DNA of 64,000 bases from Pseudomonadota bacterium. Lineage in GTDB: Bacteria; Pseudomonadota; Gammaproteobacteria; Burkholderiales; Burkholderiaceae_C. Shown piece by piece: positions 37,959-47,899 of the stretch. The position numbers and the translations under genes are program-made. The DNA lies in NCBI GenBank assembly GCA_018241405.1, contig JAFEDY010000014.1, forward strand, positions 1 to 64,000, read 5' to 3'. Each line of letters opens with the position of its first letter. Within the stretch, counting starts at the first letter, position 1. The notes beneath the pieces were generated by a model. It worked only from the letters and a program-made list of their open reading frames with translations, did no database searches and was not told where the DNA came from.

Positions 37959-38765
37959 ATGAGGCCTCTGCCAAAACCGAGCTATGAATTCTGCGCCCTG
38001 ACCGACACCGGGCGCGTGCGGTCCAACAATGAAGACGCAGTTGCCATCCATGAAGCGGCCCAGCTGATGATTCTGGCGGACGGCATGGGTGGCTACAACG
38101 CCGGCGAGGTGGCCAGCGGCATGGCCACCGAGTACGTAGGTACCGAGTTGGCCCAGTGGCTCGAAGATGCCCCGGCCAGCGCTTCGGTGGCCGAGGTGCG
38201 GCGCGCTCTGGAGTCCTGCGTGGACAACGCCAACCACGCCATCATGGGCGCTGCGCTTACCAACCCGCAGTACCTGGGCATGGGGACCACCTTGGTGGTG
38301 GGCGTGTTCCGCGGCGACCGGCTCATCCTGGCGCATATTGGCGATTCGCGCTGCTATCGGCTGCGCGCGGGCGAGCTGCGCCAGATCACGCGCGACCATT
38401 CCTGGCTGCAGGAGCAGGTGGATCTGGGCCTGTTCACGCCGGCGCAGGCGGCGGCATCGGGCCTGCGCAACCTGGTCACGCGCGCGCTGGGCGTCGATGC
38501 CAGCATGCGTGCCGAGGTCAATGAATTCACCGTGGAGTCGCACGACCTGTATATCCTGTGCTCCGACGGCCTGACCGACATGGTGAGCGATGACGAGCTG
38601 GCTGCCCTGGTGCAGCAGCCCATCGCACTGGCGGACAAGGCGGCACGCATGGTCGCCATGGCCAATGCCCGGGGCGGGCGCGATAACATCAGCGTGCTAT
38701 TGGCCCAGGCCGGCACGCAGGACAGGCGTCGTGGCCTGGTGTCGCGCCTGCTGCGCAAGCCGTGA
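37959..38765 (+). CDS. PP2C-family serine/threonine protein phosphatase
   Basis: A 268-aa Stp1-type phosphatase. Metal-binding aspartates are in the expected blocks: TDTGRVRSNNEDAVA, ILADGMGGYNAGEVAS, LAHIGDSRCYRLR and SDGLTDMVSD, then GGRDNISVLLA near the end. It removes phosphate from Ser/Thr of proteins, typically opposing a Hanks-type kinase. No kinase is visible beside it. GGAGAGG at about 37945 sets the ATG at 37959. It is followed 65 bp later by a two-FHA-domain gene, so a phosphoprotein signalling set is likely. Confidence 0.93.
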   Translation: MRPLPKPSYEFCALTDTGRVRSNNEDAVAIHEAAQLMILADGMGGYNAGEVASGMATEYVGTELAQWLEDAPASASVAEVRRALESCVDNANHAIMGAALTNPQYLGMGTTLVVGVFRGDRLILAHIGDSRCYRLRAGELRQITRDHSWLQEQVDLGLFTPAQAAASGLRNLVTRALGVDASMRAEVNEFTVESHDLYILCSDGLTDMVSDDELAALVQQPIALADKAARMVAMANARGGRDNISVLLAQAGTQDRRRGLVSRLLRKP

Positions 38766-38830
38766 TGCGGTCGCGTGCCGGATAATTGCGGACCCGTCCC
38801 AGTGAATTGCACGCAGAAGGAACAAGAAGC

Positions 38831-39466
38831 ATGCCCAGAATGGTCGTATCCATCGATGGAGTGGTCATCAAGGAAGTTCCGCTCACCCAGGAGCGCACGA
38901 CGGTGGGGCGCAGGCCGTACAACGACGTGGTCATTGACAACCTGGCCGTGAGCGGCGAGCACGCCGTGCTCGTCATGCATGGGGACGAGGTCCAGGTGCA
39001 TGACCTGGGCAGCACCAACGGCACCTTCGTGAATGGCAAGGTCGTCAGGCAGCAGTTGCTGCGCAATGGCGACATCGTGGAGATGGGAAAGTACAGGATC
39101 CGCTTTCTGCAGGAGGCACGGCAGGACTACGAAAACACCGTGCTGTTCGAGCCGGGCAGGCCGCTGGCGTCTCCCCCGGCCCGGTTGGCGGCAGCGCCCG
39201 TCGTACTCAGCGGCAGCGTGCGCGTGCTGGCAGGGCCCGCCGTCGGTCGCGAGGTGGCACTGACCAAGGTCGTCACCACCATAGGCAAACCCGGCGTCGC
39301 CGTGGCCTCCATCACGCGGCGGCACCACAGCTTTGTGCTGGCCCATGTGGAAGGTGCCGACGAACTCCGCCTCAACGGCGCGCCCATAGGCGCCGAGCAT
39401 GTGCCCCTGAAGAATGGCGACCGCATCGTTCTGGCCGGTGCCGAAATGGAGTTCCTGTCGGCATGA
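38831..39466 (+). CDS. Protein with two FHA domains
   Basis: A 211-aa protein. The first FHA domain (about 20-95) is clear: TTVGRRPYNDVVIDNLAVSGEHAVL, then DLGSTNGTFVNG and LRNGDIVEMG. The second (about 130-210) is weaker: GREVALTKVVTTIGKPGVAVASITRRHHSFVL, then LKNGDRIVLAGAEMEF. FHA domains bind phosphothreonine peptides. With the upstream PP2C phosphatase it suggests a Ser/Thr phosphorylation pathway. AAGGAA at 38817-38822 precedes the ATG. Confidence 0.9.
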   Translation: MPRMVVSIDGVVIKEVPLTQERTTVGRRPYNDVVIDNLAVSGEHAVLVMHGDEVQVHDLGSTNGTFVNGKVVRQQLLRNGDIVEMGKYRIRFLQEARQDYENTVLFEPGRPLASPPARLAAAPVVLSGSVRVLAGPAVGREVALTKVVTTIGKPGVAVASITRRHHSFVLAHVEGADELRLNGAPIGAEHVPLKNGDRIVLAGAEMEFLSA

Positions 39467-39533
39467 TTGGGCCAGCACCCTTTTCCCCCGCGCGTGCAGG
39501 TGGGGGTGGGGGCCGTCAGAACGCCCGTCGTCC

Positions 39534-40322
39534 ATGAAAATACGCATACTCGGCTGCAGCGGCAGCATCGCCCGTGGCTGCCGCACCACCTCCTTCCTGC
39601 TGGGCGAGCACATTCTGGTGGACGCCGGCACCGGCGTGGGTGAACTCACACTCGATGAGATGCGGCGTGTGGACCATGTCTTCCTGACCCACTCGCACCT
39701 GGACCATATCGCCGCCCTGCCTCTGCTGCTGGACGCCGTGGGCGCATGCCGCCCGCGTCCCCTGCAGGTGCACGCCCTGCCAGCCACCCTGGCCGCGCTG
39801 CGCGCCCATGTCTTCAACGACGTGATATGGCCCGATTTCACGCGCATCCCCACGCGGCAGGCCCCCTTCGTGCGCCTGCTGCCCCTGGGCGTGGGGGATG
39901 TTTTCGGCGTTGCCGGCATCTCCCTGGAGGTGCTTCCAGCGCGCCACAGCGTGCCCGCCGTAGGCTATGCCGCACGCGGCCAAAAGGGCTGGTGGGTCTA
40001 CAGCGGCGACACGGAAGGTCTGGAGCCTGCCTTCTGGCGCCGCGTGAACGCCCTGTGCCAAAGTGCGGATGGCGTGTCGGCCCTGTGCATAGAAACCGCG
40101 TTCAGCAATGCCGAGGCCGAGCTGGCGCGCATAAGCCGGCACCTGTCCCCCACCGCCCTGGCGCGCGAGTTGACGGCGCTACCCGCCGGCATCGACCTGC
40201 CCATCTACATCACCCACGCCAAGCCGCAGCAAAGCAGCCTCATCATGCGCGAGGTGCAGGCCCTGGACCATGGCGCGCTGCGGCTCATCGACCTGCAGAC
40301 GGTGGATGTGCTGAGCGTGTGA
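39534..40322 (+). CDS. Metallo-beta-lactamase-fold hydrolase, cyclic-nucleotide phosphodiesterase-like
   Basis: A 262-aa protein. The metal motif THSHLDHI, the start MKIRILGCSGSIARGCRTTSFLL and VYSGDTEG with a later HAKP are those of the MBL fold, closest in my reading to class II 3',5'-cyclic-nucleotide phosphodiesterases. No signal peptide, so it is probably cytoplasmic. It is the third gene of the set with PP2C and FHA. Substrate is not proven by sequence. Confidence 0.85.
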   Translation: MKIRILGCSGSIARGCRTTSFLLGEHILVDAGTGVGELTLDEMRRVDHVFLTHSHLDHIAALPLLLDAVGACRPRPLQVHALPATLAALRAHVFNDVIWPDFTRIPTRQAPFVRLLPLGVGDVFGVAGISLEVLPARHSVPAVGYAARGQKGWWVYSGDTEGLEPAFWRRVNALCQSADGVSALCIETAFSNAEAELARISRHLSPTALARELTALPAGIDLPIYITHAKPQQSSLIMREVQALDHGALRLIDLQTVDVLSV

Positions 40323-40389
40323 CCCCCCGCAGCGCCTGGCGGTGGGGCGCGGGCAGGCCCACTCCTGTCCGTGCGCCCTGAGCCAACGC

Positions 40390-40872
40390 TCAGGCCACGA
40401 AGCTGCCAGACTTCCCGCCATGTTTTTCGAGCACCCGTGCGCCGGTCATCACCATGTGCTTGTCCGCCGCCTTGCACATGTCGTAGATGGTCAGCAACGC
40501 GACCTGCACCGCCGTGAGGGCTTCCATCTCCACGCCCGTAGGGCCCACGGTCTCCACGGTGGCGCAGCATTGCACGGCGTTGTCCGCCGGCAGCAGTTCA
40601 AACTCGATGGCTACGCGCGTCAGGGCCAGGGGGTGGCATAGCGGGATCAGCTCACTGGTCTTCTTGGCGGCCATGATGGCGGCGATGCGCGCCACCCCGA
40701 GCACGTCGCCCTTTTTGGCCGTACCGGATGTGATCAGCGCCAGCGTGGCGCCCTGCATCTCGATGCGACCGGTGGCGACCGCGATGCGGTGCGTGGCGCT
40801 CTTGGCGCCCACGTCCACCATATGGGCCTGGCCTTGGGCGTCGAAATGGGTCAGAGGGGATGAGGTGGTCAT
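40390..40872 (-). CDS. moaC: Cyclic pyranopterin monophosphate synthase MoaC
   Basis: MoaC acts with MoaA in the first step of molybdenum cofactor synthesis. The protein has 160 aa. [50 protein letters not shown] and [20 protein letters not shown] are diagnostic, and the C-terminal [13 protein letters not shown] contains the conserved Lys. It is a single gene, convergent with the hydrolase gene and divergent from the M48 protease gene. Confidence 0.98.
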   Translation of the reverse strand: MTTSSPLTHFDAQGQAHMVDVGAKSATHRIAVATGRIEMQGATLALITSGTAKKGDVLGVARIAAIMAAKKTSELIPLCHPLALTRVAIEFELLPADNAVQCCATVETVGPTGVEMEALTAVQVALLTIYDMCKAADKHMVMTGARVLEKHGGKSGSFVA

Positions 40873-40983
40873 GGCAGGCGGGGTTACAACCGGGGGCGAA
40901 ACATTTACACGGGCGGGGCATCATACGGCCATGAGCTAATGGCCGCGGCGTGCGGCCAGCCCCTGGGTGGGCGGAGGAACTAC

Positions 40984-42543
40984 GTGCAGGCATATTGGTT
41001 AAATAGGCGTCTTACGCACCTGGGTAGTGCGCTGGCAGCTACTCTTTTAATAGTGGTGGGCAGCATGCACGCGCCTGCTGCCCAAGCGCAGTCCCAGCTG
41101 CCCATGATGGGCGACGGTGCCGAGATGACGACCAGCGCCGAGCGCAAGCTGGGCGACCGCATCATCCGCGAGCTGTACCGCGACCCGGACTACATCGACG
41201 ACGCGCCGCTGCAGGAATATGTACAGAACCTGTTCCAGGCCCTGGTGCGGGCGGCCGAGGCGCGCGGCGAGCTCTCGCCCGAGCTGCAGGAGCGCTTTGC
41301 CTGGCAGATCCTGCTGGGGCGCGACCGCACGGTGAACGCGTTCGCCCTGCCCGGCGGCTACTTTGGCGTGCACCTGGGACTGATCGCCGTGGTGAGCACG
41401 CGCGACGAGCTGGCCTCGGTGCTGGCGCATGAATTGAGCCATGTGACGCAGCGCCACATCGCGCGTCTGATGGCTCAGCAGGGCCGGCAGACACCGCTGA
41501 TGCTGGGCGCGCTGGTGCTGGGCGCGCTGGCCGCATCCAAGAACCCGGCAGCGGCCCAGGCCATGATGGTGGGCGGCCAGGCGCTGGCGGTGCAGAACCA
41601 GCTCAACTTCTCGCGCGACATGGAGCGCGAGGCCGACCGCGTCGGCTTCGGCCTGATGCAGCCCGCGGGCTTTGCGCCCCAGGGCTTCGTGGCCATGTTC
41701 GACAAGCTGCAGCAGGCCAACCGCCTCAACGACAACGGCAGCTGGCCCTATCTGCGCAGCCACCCGCTGACCTCCCAGCGCATCGCCGACATGCACAGCC
41801 GCATTCCGCAGGGCCAGGCGGCGCCCGCGCCGGCCACGCTGGAGCATTTGATGATGTCTGCACGCGCGCGCGTGCTCACGCGCCCCGGCGTCGATACCTG
41901 GCGCCAATGGGCGGCCGAGCCGCAGGACGCGGGCTTTGCCGCGCGGCCCCAGATGCAGCGCGTGCCGGCCTGGTATGCCGCCACCTTGAGCGCCGTGCAG
42001 CTGGCCGACTACGCGGCGGCGCGCCAGTCCCTGCGCGGGCTGCAGGCCGACGCGCGCGGCGACCCGGCCGCGGCGCGCCAGGCGCGGCTGCTGGGCGCGG
42101 AGCTGGAACTGGCCGCGGGTGATGCGGCGGCGGCCCTGACCTATCTGCAGGACAGCGTGGTGCTGGACCCCGCCAAGACAGGCGCGCCGGCCGGCCGGCC
42201 CGAGCTGCTGCTGCGCACGCAGGCGCTGCTGCGCACGGGCGGCGCGGCCGAGATGACCGGGCCGCTGCAGACCTGGGTGACCAGCCACCCCGGCGATGCC
42301 GCGGCCTGGCAGGCGCTGGCCCAGGTGTGGCAACAGCAAAAGCAGCCGCTGCGCGCCGTGCGCGCCGATGCCGAGGCCCAGGTGGCGCGCTACGACTATG
42401 CCGCAGCGGTGGACCGCTTCAAGGCCGGGCAGGACCTGGCACGCAGCCGAGGCGCGTCGGCCGACTACATCGAGGCCTCGATCATCGACACGCGGCTGCG
42501 CGCCGTGCAATCACTTCTGAAGGAACAGGCCACCGAGCGCTGA
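40984..42543 (+). CDS. BepA-like periplasmic M48 metalloprotease with TPR-like tail
   Basis: A 519-aa exported protein. The signal peptide ends near APAAQA. The M48 zinc site is HELSH (H149), with the downstream Glu in the EREADRVG motif. The C-terminal 200 residues are Ala-rich helical repeats (TPR-like), as in BepA, which degrades misassembled outer-membrane proteins. GGAGGA at about 40973-40978 supports a GTG start at 40984. Within the signal-peptide codons lies a copy of the dispersed repeat (41029-41054). The last 33 bp overlap the convergent small membrane gene. Confidence 0.9.
   Translation: MQAYWLNRRLTHLGSALAATLLIVVGSMHAPAAQAQSQLPMMGDGAEMTTSAERKLGDRIIRELYRDPDYIDDAPLQEYVQNLFQALVRAAEARGELSPELQERFAWQILLGRDRTVNAFALPGGYFGVHLGLIAVVSTRDELASVLAHELSHVTQRHIARLMAQQGRQTPLMLGALVLGALAASKNPAAAQAMMVGGQALAVQNQLNFSRDMEREADRVGFGLMQPAGFAPQGFVAMFDKLQQANRLNDNGSWPYLRSHPLTSQRIADMHSRIPQGQAAPAPATLEHLMMSARARVLTRPGVDTWRQWAAEPQDAGFAARPQMQRVPAWYAATLSAVQLADYAAARQSLRGLQADARGDPAAARQARLLGAELELAAGDAAAALTYLQDSVVLDPAKTGAPAGRPELLLRTQALLRTGGAAEMTGPLQTWVTSHPGDAAAWQALAQVWQQQKQPLRAVRADAEAQVARYDYAAAVDRFKAGQDLARSRGASADYIEASIIDTRLRAVQSLLKEQATER
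41029..41054. repeat. Dispersed repeat copy 3, inside the M48 signal-peptide codons
   Basis: GCGCTGGCAGCTA (41029-41041) matches the copies at 15240 and 29576 over 13 nt, followed after 7 nt by AATAG as at 15240. It codes SALAATLLIVV of the hydrophobic core. Confidence 0.6.
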
Positions 42544-42867
42544 TTCGATCAGCACGCCCAGCACCGAGTAGATCAACGAGCCGATCAGCGCCGCCGTGAA
42601 GCCATGCACCTGAAAGCCCTGGCCCAGTACCGAGGCCGCGGCCCAGAACATGAGGGCGTTGATGATGAACAGAAACAACCCAAGGGTGACAATGGTGACC
42701 GGCAGCGTGAGGATCACCAGCACCGGCCGCAGCACCACGTTGAATAGCCCGATGACGAAGGCTGCCGCCAGGGCGCTGCCTAAGCTGCGCACCTCCACGC
42801 CGCTGTAGAGGTAGGCCACGCAGAGCAGGGCGACCGCGCTGAGCAGCCATTTGAGGAGGAGTCGCAT
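42511..42867 (-). CDS. Phage-holin-family-IV-like membrane protein
   Basis: A 118-aa protein with four hydrophobic segments, of the YvlD/Mycobact_4TM group often labelled phage holin family 4. GLFNVVLRPVLVILTLPVTIVTLGLFLFIINALMFW is the conserved central part. It is chromosomal and not in a prophage here, and its function is unknown. Its 3' end overlaps that of the M48 gene by 33 bp. Confidence 0.85.
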   Translation of the reverse strand: MRLLLKWLLSAVALLCVAYLYSGVEVRSLGSALAAAFVIGLFNVVLRPVLVILTLPVTIVTLGLFLFIINALMFWAAASVLGQGFQVHGFTAALIGSLIYSVLGVLIESALGGLFLQK

Positions 42868-42903
42868 GGCGCCAGCATAGCACTGGCGGCCATGTGCCGG
42901 GGG

Positions 42904-43641
42904 TCAGCCCTGCTGCGCTGCTCCGACCTTGTCGCGCTGGTTGGCGATGAACTTGCCTATGAGCAGAACCAGCAGGGCGCCGACCACGCTGGCCCCGTAA
43001 TGCACCATGCCGTTTTGCGGCAGCTTGAGCATCCACTGCCAGCTGTCGGGGTTGGCAAGGGCCGGGTCGGAGACCAGCATTCCGCCGGCAATCCAGCCCA
43101 GCAGCATGCCACCGCCGGTAATGATGAACGGAAAGCGTTCCATGAGCTTGATGACCAGCTGACTGCCCCAGACAATGATGGGAATCGAGATCAGCAGGCC
43201 CAGCACCACCAGCAGGATCTGATGTTCGCCCGAGTTCTGCGCCGCGCCGGCGATGGCGATCACGTTGTCCACACTCATCACGAGATCGGCCACGATGATG
43301 GTCCTGATAGCGGCGAGCAGCTTGTCGCTTTCGGCCACGTTGCCATGCCCATCCTCGTCGGGTGCAATCAGTTTTACACCGATCCATACCAGCAGCAGCG
43401 CCCCCACCACCTTGAGGAAGGGCAGGTTCAGCAAGGTCATCGCGAAGACGATGAGGATCACGCGCAGGACAATGGCGCCGGCCGTCCCCCAGATGATGCC
43501 CTTGGTGCGCTGCGCAGGCGGCAGCTTGCGGCAGGCCAGCGCGATCACGACAGCGTTGTCGCCGCCCAGCAGGATGTCGATGATGATGATCTGCCCCAGC
43601 GCGATCCAGAACGGCGTGTGGGTGAGAAAGTCCAAGTCCAT
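42904..43641 (-). CDS. TerC/YjbE-family membrane protein, Mn-riboswitch controlled
   Basis: A 245-aa inner-membrane protein with about seven hydrophobic segments. The TerC motif IDILLGGDNAVVIALACRKLP is near the N-terminus, and ADLVMSVDNVIAIAGAAQ starts the second half. Related proteins (Alx, MeeF/MeeY) export manganese or supply it to exported enzymes. The 5' leader carries a yybP-ykoY riboswitch (43796-43933), which supports a manganese role. A broken paralogue is at 37371-37776. Confidence 0.92.
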   Translation of the reverse strand: MDLDFLTHTPFWIALGQIIIIDILLGGDNAVVIALACRKLPPAQRTKGIIWGTAGAIVLRVILIVFAMTLLNLPFLKVVGALLLVWIGVKLIAPDEDGHGNVAESDKLLAAIRTIIVADLVMSVDNVIAIAGAAQNSGEHQILLVVLGLLISIPIIVWGSQLVIKLMERFPFIITGGGMLLGWIAGGMLVSDPALANPDSWQWMLKLPQNGMVHYGASVVGALLVLLIGKFIANQRDKVGAAQQG

Positions 43642-43795
43642 AGTGTGTGTACCTCGAAGTCGATGGCCGTTTCGGGGGATCCGGCTGAGTTCAAATACCG
43701 GTCACCATGGATGGTACGCAGCGACCATCTGCGAACAGAAGAAATCTGCTTGCAGCAAGGGGCACGCTTTGAACCGACCATGGAGTGGCTGTGGC
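43642..43795 (-). promoter_or_regulatory. Expression platform of the terC riboswitch
   Basis: This is the 5' untranslated stretch between the aptamer and the terC ATG. I see no strong intrinsic terminator, so control of translation start is as likely as control of termination. The ribosome-binding site is AGGT near 43650. Antisense open frames here are shadows. Confidence 0.5.
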
Positions 43796-43933
43796 TCAAA
43801 GGTCTTGCTCGGCGGTGTCTGCAGTGACGCCTGGCAGGCCGGAAGCACATGGCTTCGTATTGACGACCTGACATCCGTTTGCGGGCGGCCATGACACCAG
43901 GCTTGACGCAAACGGGGAGCTACTCCCCTTTGA
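43796..43933 (-). ncRNA. yybP-ykoY manganese riboswitch
   Basis: On the minus strand the RNA begins TTCAAAGGGGAGTAGC (complement of 43919-43934) and ends GCAAGACCTTTGAGCC (complement of 43793-43808). These are the two conserved halves of the yybP-ykoY aptamer: GGGGAGTAGC and GACCTTT. The closing helix P1 pairs TCAAAGG with CCTTTGA perfectly. About 155 nt separate it from the terC start. It should raise terC expression at high Mn2+; the direction is known from the class, not shown here. Confidence 0.9.
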
Positions 43934-44013
43934 AGGGCGCGATTTGAACATGTTTCACGGTTTTTGGCAAAGGGGCAGCGTATTGCAAGTGCGGACTATG
44001 ATGCGCGCCGCAC

Positions 44014-44418
44014 ATGACCTCCGCCATCCACATCACCGACATCGAGGCCGCCATCAACCACTGGCGTGCGCGCGCGCCTTCACACGACGGGGTGGCGCTG
44101 GCGCCCGAGCTCCGGGCCCTGGCCGAGGTCTATGGGCGCATGGTGTTCGCGCATGCCGATGCCATCGACGAGAAGCGGCTCTCGCCTCGCGCGATGGACG
44201 CCTGGCTGGCCTGGTACGCAACCACGCCCGACACGCCCTGCATCGCCATCTGCTCCACGAGCCAGGGCGATGCCTGGTGCAAGGGCTGCGGACGCAGCTT
44301 CGGCGAGGTGCAGCATTGGCTGGCCATGAGCCCCGTGGACAAGCGCGCCGTGTGGCGCCGCATCACCCAGGAGGGGCGGGCGCTGCGCTTCACGCGCTAT
44401 GCCGAGCGCGCGCTTTGA
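44014..44418 (+). CDS. DUF3717-DUF1289 fusion protein
   Basis: A 134-aa protein. Residues 5-60 (HITDIEAAINHWRARAP, LAEVYGRMVF) match DUF3717. Residues 74-120 (TPCIAICSTSQGDAWCKGCGRSF, then VQHWLAMSPVDKRAVWRRI) match DUF1289, a small Cys-rich Fe-S or zinc-type domain. The function is unknown. The start is 80 bp from the riboswitch 5' end, on the opposite strand. Confidence 0.82.
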   Translation: MTSAIHITDIEAAINHWRARAPSHDGVALAPELRALAEVYGRMVFAHADAIDEKRLSPRAMDAWLAWYATTPDTPCIAICSTSQGDAWCKGCGRSFGEVQHWLAMSPVDKRAVWRRITQEGRALRFTRYAERAL

Positions 44419-44458
44419 CGCGCTTTACGGCCTGCCGTGGCGCGGCTATGGTGCTGCC

Positions 44459-44764
44459 ATGCTGCGTCTGACCCAGGCCCCCGACATCGCCATGGCCATG
44501 CTGTGGCGCGACCTGCTGTGCGAGGCCGGCCTGCCCGCCAGCGTGCAGCGCCAGCACCTGGGCGCGGTCGCCGGCCAGCTGCCGCCCGGCGAATGCCTGC
44601 CCGAGATCTGGCTGCTGCACGACGAACATGCGGACGGCGCGCGTGCCCTGCTGCACGAGTTCGCACACCTGCCCCAGCGCCGCTGGCTATGCCGCGCCTG
44701 CGGCGAGGCGATCGAGGGCGGCTTCGAGCAGTGCTGGAACTGCGGCGCCCTGATGCCACGTTGA
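44459..44764 (+). CDS. DUF2007-type protein with C-terminal zinc ribbon
   Basis: A 101-aa protein. MLRLTQAPDIAMAMLWRDLLCEAGLPASVQRQH is the DUF2007 putative signal-transducing fold. The tail CRACGEAIEGGFEQCWNCG gives two CxxC pairs of a zinc ribbon. The start at 44459 follows the preceding gene by 40 bp, and both are probably co-transcribed. Function unknown. Confidence 0.8.
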   Translation: MLRLTQAPDIAMAMLWRDLLCEAGLPASVQRQHLGAVAGQLPPGECLPEIWLLHDEHADGARALLHEFAHLPQRRWLCRACGEAIEGGFEQCWNCGALMPR

Positions 44765-44772
44765 AAGTCCCG

Positions 44773-45333
44773 CTATTTCCAGCGCAGCGGCTCCACATGC
44801 ACGCTGCCCAGCGCGCTGCTGAGCGTGAGCGCGCCCTCCTGTACCGTGGCCTGCAGCTGCATGCTGCGCTCGGCCAGGCCGGCGAGCTGCTGCGCGGCCT
44901 CGGCGGGCACGCGCCAGACCTGCAGCCTATCGAGGCGCGTGAGCTTGTTTTCTATGCCCTTCCACCACACCTCGGCCGCGTGGTGGAAGGCGTAGACCAC
45001 CACGGCGTCGGCGCGGCTGCAGGCCTTGGACAGGGGCTTGTCCTCGGGCTGGCCGACCTCGATCCATAGGCGCTTGCGGCCCGTGAAGTCGGTCAGCGAG
45101 GCGTCCGGGTCGTCGGGGTCGGACAGTCCTGCGCCAAAGGCGAGCTGGCCGTCGCCGCGGCAGGTGTCCTGCAGCTCGTGCGCCTGCAGCGCCAGCGCGA
45201 CCAGGCGCACCATCATGCGCTCGTCGGTCTCGCTGGGGTGGCGCGCCAGGGTCAGCGGGTGGTCGGCGTAGTAGCCGTGGTCTATGTCGGCGATGGACAG
45301 GTTTGCCTTGAAGATGGTGGACTTGAGAGCCAT
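44773..45333 (-). CDS. yaeQ: YaeQ family protein
   Basis: A 186-aa protein of the YaeQ family, with a PD-(D/E)xK nuclease-like fold of unknown substrate. It starts MALKSTIFKANLSIADIDHGYYADHPLTLARHPSETDERMM, which is diagnostic, and contains RKRLWIEVGQPEDKPLSKAC, the likely acidic/Lys core. It lies downstream of purB and convergent with the DUF2007 gene. Confidence 0.95.
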   Translation of the reverse strand: MALKSTIFKANLSIADIDHGYYADHPLTLARHPSETDERMMVRLVALALQAHELQDTCRGDGQLAFGAGLSDPDDPDASLTDFTGRKRLWIEVGQPEDKPLSKACSRADAVVVYAFHHAAEVWWKGIENKLTRLDRLQVWRVPAEAAQQLAGLAERSMQLQATVQEGALTLSSALGSVHVEPLRWK

Positions 45334-45352
45334 GTGACACCTAAAAATGAGA

Positions 45353-45385
45353 GCTGCCCGCGCTTGACTGGCAAGGGCGGGCAGC
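45353..45385 (-). terminator. Hairpin after purB
   Basis: GCTGCCCGC (45353-45361) and GCGGGCAGC (45377-45385) form a perfect 9-bp stem with a 15-nt loop. On the minus strand it is followed by TCTCATTTTT, a usable U-tract for purB. Confidence 0.65.
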
Positions 45386-45405
45386 CAAAAGAACCAAAAA
45401 TTGCT

Positions 45406-47500
<2,095 letters not shown>

Positions 47501-47517
47501 GAACCCGCGCCAAACGC

Positions 47518-47557
47518 AAAAAAAGCGCGCCTTCCTTGGGGAAGTGCGCGCTTTTTT
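47518..47557. terminator. Strong terminator after the GST gene
   Basis: An A-run at 47518-47524 leads into AGCGCGC-CTTCC (to 47535), loop TTGG, then GGAAG-T-GCGCGCT ending near 47551 with T6. The stem has about 12 bp with one bulge. It can work in both directions. Confidence 0.9.
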
Positions 47558-47899
47558 CTGCGAAATAAAAAACGTTGCGAAGCGCCCCGAAACGAAAGAA
47601 GAGAGGGAGGGAGGAGAAGCGCCCCAGGGTTGCAGCCAGGAAGAACCTGGAAGACTTCGCAACAGTCAAAACCGTCTATGGGCCGGGCACGAAGCTTCAC
47701 GACCTCCATGAACCATAGAGTGGGCGCGCGCGCCGAAAGTTCCGGCATCCGCCCACAAAAAATCAAAAAAAATCTTGCCTCATCCACGGCAATCTGCAGA
47801 CATCCCACGTTCTCGCAGATGGCGGTGGTTTGGATGTTACTGCCGGTTTCTTGTGCAAGGCTGTTGCGCGGAAATGGGGCGCAAACCGCGGCATGGGTT
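47558..47899. other. Gene-free stretch between the GST terminator and the RND gene
   Basis: About 340 bp. It holds a purine-rich tract (about 47590-47625) and A-rich runs near 47755-47775. No protein-coding frame resembles a known family, and no repeat or RNA element is recognised. Confidence 0.6.

Noticed and set aside
42511..42867. Prophage remnant suggested by the holin-like protein
   Set aside because: The neighbours are chromosomal housekeeping genes and the family is a general 4-TM membrane protein group despite its name.
43253..43894. Plus-strand frame of 213 codons across the region before terC
   Set aside because: It overlaps terC and its riboswitch in antisense; the RNA signature explains the conserved bases better.
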